A stretch of DNA of 11,516 nt from an uncultured Oscillibacter sp. Its GTDB lineage: Bacteria > Bacillota > Clostridia > Oscillospirales > Oscillospiraceae. The notes below the pieces were generated by a model. It did not search any database and was not told where the DNA came from. It saw only the letters and a list, made by a program, of their open reading frames with translations. Location of the stretch: the NCBI GenBank assembly GCA_910576845.1, contig CAJTJA010000069.1, positions 1 through 11,516 of the forward strand. Direction: 5' to 3'. Of the stretch, positions 6,523 through 11,516 are shown piece after piece. Position 1 is the first letter of the stretch. Every line of letters begins with the position of its first letter. The translations under genes and the position numbers were made by a program.

Positions 6523-6966
6523 ATGGCGGAAGTGGTATCCGTGAACATCAGCGAAGAAAAGGGCACGGTCAAGCGGGAAGTTCCGGAGATTGAATTGAAG
6601 CTCCGCCACGGCATCCTGGGAGATGCCCACGCCGGAGACTGGCACCGTCAGATTTCCCTCCTGGCGGAGGAGAGCATAAGCACCATGCGCGCGCTTCTCC
6701 CTGGGCTCCAGCCGGGGGCTTTCGCGGAGAATATCAATACCCGGGGGATTGAATTGAAAGTTCTCCCCGTGGGGACCCGGCTCCGGCTGGGGGAGGCGGT
6801 GGTGGAGGTCACCCAAATCGGCAAGGAGTGCCACAGCGACTGTGAGATCAAGAAAGTCACCGGCAAATGCGTCATGCCCACGGAGGGGATTTTTGCCGTT
6901 GTTATAAAAGAGGGGACCGTCCGAAGGGGAGACATCATTGAGGTTTTGAAGGAGCGCGGAGTATGA
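6523..6966 (+). CDS. MOSC-domain protein (molybdenum cofactor sulfur handling)
   Basis: 147-residue stand-alone MOSC domain, the fold found in Moco sulfurases. It is thought to bind sulfur on a conserved cysteine and act in Moco sulfuration or delivery. Recognisable segments are GILGDAHAGDWHRQISLLAEES, GAFAENI, the motif IGKECHSDCEI (Cys103 and Cys107), GKCVMPTEGIF (Cys116) and the closing GDIIEV. I chose the ATG at 6523, with AAAGGAG about 8 bases upstream; the in-frame GTG codons at 6514 and 6517 overlap the SD and the moaC stop. The gene ends in an ATGA overlap with the next. The substrate is not known. The XdhC-like gene end nearby makes sulfurated Moco for a hydroxylase plausible, by inference. 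Confidence 0.88.
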   Translation: MAEVVSVNISEEKGTVKREVPEIELKLRHGILGDAHAGDWHRQISLLAEESISTMRALLPGLQPGAFAENINTRGIELKVLPVGTRLRLGEAVVEVTQIGKECHSDCEIKKVTGKCVMPTEGIFAVVIKEGTVRRGDIIEVLKERGV

Positions 6967-7982
6967 AACTGATTTCCACCCAAGAGGCCGTGGGCCATGT
7001 CCTCTGCCACGATATGACACAGATCATCCCCGGCCAGTATAAGGATGCCCGCTTCCGTAAGGGCCACGTGGTCCGGGAGGAGGACGTCCCCGTTCTTCTC
7101 TCCATGGGCAAGGAGCGCCTTTATGTCTGGGAGCTGGTTCCCGGAATGGTCCACGAGGATGATGCGGCGGAGCGTCTCTGCGCCCTCTGCAGGAACGAAG
7201 GCATGGACCGGAGCGCCGTTAAGGAGGGCAAGATTGAACTCACTGCCGCCCGGGAAGGGCTCTTCCTGGTGGACAGCCGGCGGCTGAACGCCGTCAACGC
7301 CCTGGAGGACGTGATGATCGCCACCCGCCACGGCGGCACGGCGGTTCGGAAGGGGGACAAGCTGGCAGGGACCCGGGTAATTCCCCTGGTGATTCAGGAG
7401 GAGACGCTCCGCCGGGCTGAGGAAGCCGCCGGAAGCGTTCCCCTGCTGGAGCTTCTGCCTTGGAAGCTGAACACTGCCGCCGTCATTGCCACGGGCAGTG
7501 AGGTGGCCAAGGGGCTGATTCAGGATTCCTTCACCCCGGTGGTGGAGCGGAAACTGACGGAGTTCGGTATCCGGACCGTGGAGCGGCGGACCCCTGGAGA
7601 CGGTATCGAGGCTGTGAAAAACGCTGTCCTGGAGGTTAAGGCCGCCGGTGTGGATTTGATTCTCTGCACCGGAGGCATGAGTGTGGATCCGGATGACAAC
7701 ACTCCCGGAGCCATCAAGCACGCCGGGGCACAAATTGTTTCTTACGGCGCTCCGGTGCTGCCAGGGGCCATGTTCCTGCTGGGGTATTTTGAGGACGGGA
7801 CTCCTGTGATGGGCCTCCCGGGCTGTGTCATGTACGCGAAGCGGACGATATTCGATTTGGTGCTTCCCAAGATTGCCGCCGGAGTCTCTGTTACAAGAGC
7901 GGACATTGCCCGGATGGGCGAGGGTGGATTGTGCCTGGGCTGCGAGGCCTGCGCCTACCCCAACTGCGGCTTTGGGAAATAG
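6963..7982 (+). CDS. MoeA/MogA-like molybdopterin-binding protein with C-terminal cysteine tail
   Basis: 339 aa. The C-terminal half is a molybdopterin-binding (MoCF_biosynth) domain, with ATGSEVAKG near residue 180, CTGGMSVDPDD at 235-245 (the pterin-binding loop) and GLPGCVMY. It should act in inserting molybdate into molybdopterin, as MoeA does, but is clearly shorter than canonical MoeA (about 400 aa). The N-terminal 160 residues are not a typical MoeA domain I/II and there is no MoeA domain IV. Instead it ends in CLGCEACAYPNCGFGK, a CX2CX2CX4C tail (Cys324, 327, 330, 335) suited to binding zinc or an iron-sulfur cluster. Similar short molybdopterin-binding proteins occur in Clostridia, some near molybdenum hydroxylase genes. 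Start ATG overlaps the MOSC stop by four bases (translational coupling). Function as the MoeA of this operon is inferred. Confidence 0.88.
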   Translation: MKLISTQEAVGHVLCHDMTQIIPGQYKDARFRKGHVVREEDVPVLLSMGKERLYVWELVPGMVHEDDAAERLCALCRNEGMDRSAVKEGKIELTAAREGLFLVDSRRLNAVNALEDVMIATRHGGTAVRKGDKLAGTRVIPLVIQEETLRRAEEAAGSVPLLELLPWKLNTAAVIATGSEVAKGLIQDSFTPVVERKLTEFGIRTVERRTPGDGIEAVKNAVLEVKAAGVDLILCTGGMSVDPDDNTPGAIKHAGAQIVSYGAPVLPGAMFLLGYFEDGTPVMGLPGCVMYAKRTIFDLVLPKIAAGVSVTRADIARMGEGGLCLGCEACAYPNCGFGK

Positions 7983-8098
7983 GCGCGCTGCCGGCCTCCG
8001 GAAGGCATGGACCAAAACTCGGGATGCGAGGGCGGTATGGCGGCCTCTATGCGCCGCAGGCGCCGGGGAGGATATGGGATAAGAAAAGAGGAGGATAT
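7983..8098 (+). other. 116-base spacer inside the operon, upstream of modA
   Basis: This is the only sizeable gap in an otherwise tightly packed operon. It can form small GC-rich hairpins (CCGG-CCT-CCGG near 7992-8002 and GCGCC-GCA-GGCGC near 8051-8063). I see no clear promoter, T-tract or known riboswitch. An open frame crosses it in phase with modA but has no ribosome binding site. Confidence 0.4.
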
Positions 8099-8929
8099 AT
8101 GATAAGAAAAAACCTGTGCCTGGCAGGCCTGCTGGTCTTCTTTCTCTCCGCCTGCGGCGGCTCTAAAGCGGACGGCCCTCTCCATACAGAAGATGTGGAG
8201 CTCACCGTTTTCGCCGCCGCTTCCCTCCAGGAAGCACTGACGGAAATCGGGGAAAACTACCAAACGGACCACCCCAATGTTATTCTGGCCTTTAACTTCG
8301 ACTCCTCCGGCACCCTCAAAACGCAGATTCAGGAGGGGGCGGAGTGCGATGCTTTCATCTCCGCCGGACAAAAGCAGATGGACCAGTTGGACGCGTCTGC
8401 CTCGCCCAGTGTGAATACCGAGGACCTGGATTTTGTGGCCTCCGATACCCGCTTCAACTTTCTGGAAAACAAGGTCGCTCTGGCAGTTCCGGAGGGAAAT
8501 CCGGCGGATATTCACAGCTTCGGCGAGCTGAAAGCTGCCCTGGAAGCCGGAGAGGTTCTTCTGGCTGCCGGAAACAGCGATGTGCCGGTTGGCCAGTACA
8601 CCCAGCTGATTCTGGAGTACTTTGGCCTGGACGAGGAGGCCCTTGCCAACAGCGGCGTCATTACTTACGGCTCCAATGTGAAGGAAGTCACCACCCAGGT
8701 CTCCGAGGCGGCTGTGGACTGCGGCATCATTTACGCGACGGACGCCTTTTCCGCCGGGCTGGACATTGTGGATACCGCCGCGGCGGACATATGCGGACAG
8801 GTGATTTACCCCGCCGCTGCCCTGAATGCCGGCAAGCACCCCGAGGAGGCCCGGGCATTCCTGAACTACCTCCGCACCCCGGAGGCCGGGGCCGTGCTGG
8901 AAGCCGCGGGCTTCACGCCTCTGGGATAA
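8099..8929 (+). CDS. modA: Molybdate (tungstate) ABC transporter substrate-binding lipoprotein
   Basis: Captures molybdate or tungstate outside the cell and hands it to ModBC. 276 aa. The N-terminus is a lipoprotein signal: a short basic start, a hydrophobic core, and the lipobox LSAC with the lipid-anchor Cys19. The mature part begins with a short charged linker, then the ModA hallmarks FAAASLQEAL and FDSSGTLKTQIQEGAECDAFISA, which supply the oxyanion-binding serines. Later come VPVGQYTQ and GIIYATDA. The start is set by AGAGGAGG four to five bases before ATG 8099; longer upstream readings lack a site and would bury the signal peptide. modB follows after 19 bases. Molybdate versus tungstate cannot be told apart by eye. 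Confidence 0.95.
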   Translation: MIRKNLCLAGLLVFFLSACGGSKADGPLHTEDVELTVFAAASLQEALTEIGENYQTDHPNVILAFNFDSSGTLKTQIQEGAECDAFISAGQKQMDQLDASASPSVNTEDLDFVASDTRFNFLENKVALAVPEGNPADIHSFGELKAALEAGEVLLAAGNSDVPVGQYTQLILEYFGLDEEALANSGVITYGSNVKEVTTQVSEAAVDCGIIYATDAFSAGLDIVDTAAADICGQVIYPAAALNAGKHPEEARAFLNYLRTPEAGAVLEAAGFTPLG

Positions 8930-8948
8930 TCGAAACAGGAGAGCCGCC

Positions 8949-9611
8949 ATGGACTGGTTTCCTCTGTACAACTCCATCCGCATCGCCGCTGTGTCCACGG
9001 TGCTGGTGTTTTTCCTGGGCATCTTCGCCGCCCAGGTTACTGCCAAGGCTCCCCGGCTGGCGAAGGGGGTCTTGGACGTACTGCTGACCCTGCCCCTGGT
9101 TCTGCCGCCCACGGTGGTGGGCTGGCTGCTCCTGTTGGTCCTGGGGCCCCGGCGGCCCCTGGGGGCGTGGGTGCAGGCTTCCTTCGGCCTCCGGCTGACA
9201 ATGACATGGCCCTCTGCCATTTTTGCAGCCGTGGCGGTGAGCTTTCCTCTCATGTACCGCACCGCCCGGGGAGCCTTTGAGTCCTTTGACCAGACCCTGG
9301 CCCAGGCGGGGCAGACACTGGGGCTCAGCAACACTTATATTTTCTGGCGGGTCCAGATGCCCGTCTGCCGCCAGGGTATCCTGGCAGGGACGGTGCTGGC
9401 CTTTGCCCGGGCCCTGGGGGAGTATGGAGCCACGTCCATGGTGGCGGGCTACACTCCAGGCCGGACTGCCACGGTCTCTACCACGGTTTATCAGCTCTGG
9501 CGCACTGGGCAGGACGCCCTGGCCCTGCGGTGGGTGCTGGTAAACCTGGGGATTTCCGCCGCTGTGCTGCTGGCGGTGAATCTGCTGGAGCGGAAAGAAG
9601 GGCGCGCATGA
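8949..9611 (+). CDS. modB: Molybdate ABC transporter permease
   Basis: Membrane channel subunit of the molybdate importer, 220 aa, typical for ModB. About five transmembrane segments are visible, starting with residues 8-28 and the LTLPLVLPPTVVGWLLLLVL segment near 45-65. The cytoplasmic EAA coupling loop, including REYGATSMVAG-type residues at about Glu158-Gly165, docks on ModC. GGAG precedes ATG 8949 by about seven bases. The stop codon overlaps the modC start (ATGA), so permease and ATPase synthesis are coupled. Confidence 0.95.
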   Translation: MDWFPLYNSIRIAAVSTVLVFFLGIFAAQVTAKAPRLAKGVLDVLLTLPLVLPPTVVGWLLLLVLGPRRPLGAWVQASFGLRLTMTWPSAIFAAVAVSFPLMYRTARGAFESFDQTLAQAGQTLGLSNTYIFWRVQMPVCRQGILAGTVLAFARALGEYGATSMVAGYTPGRTATVSTTVYQLWRTGQDALALRWVLVNLGISAAVLLAVNLLERKEGRA

Positions 9612-10666
9612 AACTGACGGTTCAGATTGAGAAGCGCTACGGGGACTTTCTCCTGAACATGGAATTTTCCGCAGAAGGCGGCGCTTCCCTGGCTCTGCTG
9701 GGGGCCTCCGGCTGCGGGAAAAGTGCCGCGCTGAAATGTGTTGCCGGAATCAACAGGCCCGACCGGGGGCGGATCACGCTGGATGGGACGGTCCTCTTCG
9801 ACAGCGGGGCGAACATCAATCTCCCGCCCCAGCGGCGCCGGATAGGATTTCTGTTCCAGGACTATGCCTTGTTCCCCAATATGACTGTGGAGCAAAACAT
9901 TGCCGCCGCCCTGGGCCGCTCGGACCGGCGGCGCCGGAAAGAGAAGACGGCGGAGCTGATGGCCCTCTTCCGTCTGGAGGGGCTGGAGCGGCTTTATCCC
10001 CGCCAGCTCTCCGGAGGCCAGCGGCAACGGACGGCCCTGGCTCGTATCCTGGCGGTGGAACCCCTGGCATTGCTGCTGGACGAGCCCTTTTCCGCGTTGG
10101 ACAGCTTTTTGAAACGGCAGCTGGAGCAGGAGCTCCGGGAGGTCCTGGACCGCTTTCCCGGCCCTGTGGTCTGGGTCAGCCACGACTGGGGAGAGGCATA
10201 CCGGAACTGCCCCCGGGTCTGCGTGCTGGAGGACGGGCGGTCCGCCCCGGTCAGGGAGATGGAAAACCTGATGGCGAACCCCGGTACCATCAGTGCCGCC
10301 CGGCTGTCCGGCTGCGAGAATGACGTTTCCGTCCGCCCTGGGCCGGCTCCAGAGCTGGTGGAGATTCCGGTCTGGGGACTGCTTCTCCGGATATCCGCTC
10401 CCTGGCGGGAGGGGGTCAGGGAACTGGGCGTTCGGGCCGCCTGCGTCCGCCCGGCGAAGCCCGGAGACGTCAACGCCTTTTCCTGCCGGGTGGTTCAGAC
10501 CGTGGAGGACGCGTTTACCGTCCATACCGCCCTCTGCCCGGAGGGGGCGGCCCCCGGCGCTCCGCTTCTTTGGATGGAACTTCCCAAAGAAGACTGGGCG
10601 GCCCTGCCGGACCGGGGGCGCTTTTGGGCGGCGGTCTGCCCGGAGGATTTGATGCTGTTGGAATAG
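9608..10666 (+). CDS. modC: Molybdate ABC transporter ATP-binding protein
   Basis: Energises molybdate import, 352 aa. ATPase motifs in order: Walker A GASGCGKS with Lys38, Q-loop LFQDYALFPN, signature LSGGQ at 134-138, Walker B LLLDEP with Asp158/Glu159, and the switch His192 in WVSHD. The region from about residue 290 to the end resembles a single MOP/TOBE-like oxyanion-binding domain that in ModC can sense molybdate and curb transport, though it is divergent here. I chose the ATG at 9608 because it overlaps the modB stop and starts at the usual MKLTVQIEKRYG; earlier in-frame starts lie within modB. Its stop codon TAG is part of the TAGGAGG ribosome binding site of the next gene. Confidence 0.95.
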   Translation: MKLTVQIEKRYGDFLLNMEFSAEGGASLALLGASGCGKSAALKCVAGINRPDRGRITLDGTVLFDSGANINLPPQRRRIGFLFQDYALFPNMTVEQNIAAALGRSDRRRRKEKTAELMALFRLEGLERLYPRQLSGGQRQRTALARILAVEPLALLLDEPFSALDSFLKRQLEQELREVLDRFPGPVVWVSHDWGEAYRNCPRVCVLEDGRSAPVREMENLMANPGTISAARLSGCENDVSVRPGPAPELVEIPVWGLLLRISAPWREGVRELGVRAACVRPAKPGDVNAFSCRVVQTVEDAFTVHTALCPEGAAPGAPLLWMELPKEDWAALPDRGRFWAAVCPEDLMLLE

Positions 10667-10677
10667 GAGGAACGAAC

Positions 10678-11175
10678 ATGTACACAGCCGCGGTTTTGAC
10701 CGTCAGTGACCGGAGCTTCCAGGGCCTTCGCCCCGACGAGGCAGGGCCTCTGGCTGCTTCTTTGCTGAAAGACGCGGGCTATCGAGTCATCGGAACGGTT
10801 GTTGTTCCCGACGAGAGGGAGGAAATTGAGGCGGCCCTGGTCCGCCTTTCAGACGAGCTCCACGCCGCCCTGGTGGTGACTGCCGGGGGCACAGGCTTTT
10901 CTCCCCGGGATGTGACCCCGGAGGCCACCGCAGCTGTTTGTGAACGCATGACCCCCGGCATCCCGGAGGCTATGCGGGCTGCGTCCCTGGCCATTACGCC
11001 ACGGGCCATGCTTTCCCGGGCCGCAGCGGGCATCCGGGGCGGGACATTGATCGTAAATCTCCCGGGCAGCCCCAAAGCGGCCCGGGAGAATCTGGAGGCG
11101 GTGCTTCCCGCCCTGGAGCACGGCTTGAAGATGCTACTGGGAGGACCCGCCGACTGTTATAATCAACCCTGCTGA
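10678..11175 (+). CDS. mogA: Molybdopterin adenylyltransferase (MogA/MoaB family)
   Basis: Adenylylates molybdopterin ahead of metal insertion, probably as a trimer. 165 aa, the usual size of single-domain MogA/MoaB. It shows the N-terminal AAVLTVSDR with Asp11, the pterin/ATP loop TAGGTGFSPRDVTPEAT with Asp78 (the MogA catalytic Asp region), and NLPGSPKA near residue 143. ATG 10678 has TAGGAGG seven bases upstream, overlapping the modC stop; longer readings into modC are not needed. Last gene of the operon. MogA and MoaB cannot be separated cleanly by eye, so the symbol is a best choice from context. Confidence 0.9.
   Translation: MYTAAVLTVSDRSFQGLRPDEAGPLAASLLKDAGYRVIGTVVVPDEREEIEAALVRLSDELHAALVVTAGGTGFSPRDVTPEATAAVCERMTPGIPEAMRAASLAITPRAMLSRAAAGIRGGTLIVNLPGSPKAARENLEAVLPALEHGLKMLLGGPADCYNQPC
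11155..11163 (+). promoter_or_regulatory. Extended -10 promoter inside the 3' end of mogA
   Basis: TGTTATAAT is a perfect TATAAT with the TG extension one base before it. No good -35 is visible at normal spacing. The predicted start is near 11170, just before the mogA stop codon, and would serve the structured non-coding stretch that follows. Confidence 0.4.
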
Positions 11176-11403
11176 AAAAATTTTTGGATTCTTTTCAACT
11201 GTGCTGACGATATTTCCCTTGAAAGGGTATGAGGCCTTAAAGCGGCTTTCCGCTTTGCGGCCCCGATGCCCGCGGGGTAAAAGCAGGCAAGGGAACTGCG
11301 CGCTCTGGCTGTCCGGTGTTCGACCGAGCCGGAGCGATGGCAGCGGAGGCTTACCCCGCTTACGCAAAACGCACCCTCCCGCAGGATTGGGAGGGTGCGT
11401 TTT
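11170..11403 (+). ncRNA. Candidate structured RNA: small RNA or structured 3' UTR of the operon
   Basis: No protein gene is apparent in this stretch, but it folds strongly. A hairpin GGCC-AAAGCGG-CTTT-CCGCTTT-GGCC spans 11233-11262. A perfect 9-bp long-range helix joins GCGGGGTAA (11272-11280) to TTACCCCGC (11351-11359). Inside it are CTGC/GCAG (11296-11299 with 11340-11343), a 10-bp helix CGCTCTGGCT/AGCCGGAGCG (11301-11310 with 11327-11336, one wobble) and a capping CGGT/ACCG stem. TTCCCTT (11214-11220) can pair either locally with AAGGG or at a distance with AAGGGAA (11289-11295), a possible switch or pseudoknot. An extended -10 precedes it and a strong terminator ends it. I recognise no known RNA family. 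A dispersed palindromic repeat is the main alternative. Confidence 0.4.
11366..11403. terminator. Bidirectional intrinsic terminator between mogA and the xdhC-like gene
   Basis: A perfect 15-bp stem, AAAACGCACCCTCCC and GGGAGGGTGCGTTTT, closes an 8-base loop. Each strand ends in a TTTT run, so it serves both the plus-strand operon and the converging minus-strand gene, whose stop codon is 8 bases away. Confidence 0.93.
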
Positions 11404-11411
11404 CATATACC

Positions 11412-11516
11412 TTATAGATGCGAGGGACAGCTATGCTCTGCCGTTCCTGCGGCCTCCCGCCGGAGGGCCCGCTCATAGATCAGCTCCCCGGTGATGCTGA
11501 CGGCGATTTCCTCCGG
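11412..11516 (-). CDS. XdhC/CoxI-like protein, C-terminal end only
   Basis: 34 codons and a TAA stop enter from the right edge on the minus strand. The reading PEEIAVSITGELIYERALRR matches the C-terminal helix typical of XdhC/CoxI proteins (usually ...PEEIAxSIxAELIAxR). In that family the protein binds Moco and promotes its sulfuration and insertion into xanthine-dehydrogenase-type enzymes. The residues after ALRREA are a non-conserved tail. The family call rests on a short segment, but the location beside a Moco operon agrees with it. The gene converges on mogA and shares the terminator at 11366-11403. Confidence 0.6.
   Translation of the reverse strand, partial: PEEIAVSITGELIYERALRREAAGTAEHSCPSHL

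Noticed and set aside
11201..11494. Plus-strand open frame of 97 codons after mogA
   Set aside because: It reads straight through the long-range RNA helices and the perfect terminator and across the opposing xdhC-like gene end, without a ribosome binding site.

Overview
The window reads as chromosomal DNA from a GC-rich, anaerobic member of the Clostridia. Oscillospiraceae (a relative of Flavonifractor, Lawsonibacter or Oscillibacter) is my best guess. This rests on strong AGGAGG-type ribosome binding sites, very GC-rich third codon positions, an AgrC-like kinase with a LytTR regulator, and protein sequences of Firmicutes character. I see no tRNA, rRNA, CRISPR array, prophage or transposase gene.

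Left part (1-2088, minus strand): a two-gene signalling operon made of a LytTR response regulator followed by a GHKL-type membrane histidine kinase. The kinase runs off the left edge. A good minus-strand promoter lies at 2060-2088 and a large hairpin sits in the leader. Next, on the plus strand, is a stand-alone cytoplasmic GH13 (alpha-amylase family) glycosidase at 2401-3717 with its own promoter.

Middle (3718-4292): about 575 bases without a convincing protein gene. It holds a roughly 219-bp segment with imperfect terminal inverted repeats (MITE-like), several hairpins, and a strong intrinsic terminator whose T-tract faces the plus strand.

Right part (4293-11175): a Crp/Fnr-family regulator gene on the minus strand, divergent from an eight-gene plus-strand molybdenum cofactor and molybdate uptake operon. 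The order is moaA, moaC, a MOSC-domain gene, a short MoeA-like gene, modA, modB, modC, mogA. Several junctions are ATGA overlaps or gaps of a few bases, so this is one transcriptional unit. ModABC imports molybdate (or tungstate). MoaA and MoaC make cyclic pyranopterin monophosphate. MogA and the MoeA-like protein fit adenylylation and metal insertion, and the MOSC protein fits sulfur handling or delivery. Molybdopterin synthase (MoaD/MoaE) and MobA are not in the window. The last 105 bases carry the C-terminus of a convergent gene resembling XdhC, the chaperone that matures Moco for xanthine-dehydrogenase-type enzymes. This suggests the cofactor serves a molybdenum hydroxylase.

Two non-protein features stand out. 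The regulator/moaA intergenic region has a perfect 14-bp palindrome. It is centred about 41.5 bases upstream of the predicted moaA start point (the class II activator position) and also covers the predicted -35 box of the regulator's own promoter. Between mogA and the xdhC-like gene lies a highly foldable stretch of about 230 nt, preceded by an extended -10 promoter and ended by a perfect 15-bp terminator. It is a candidate small RNA or 3'-UTR RNA.
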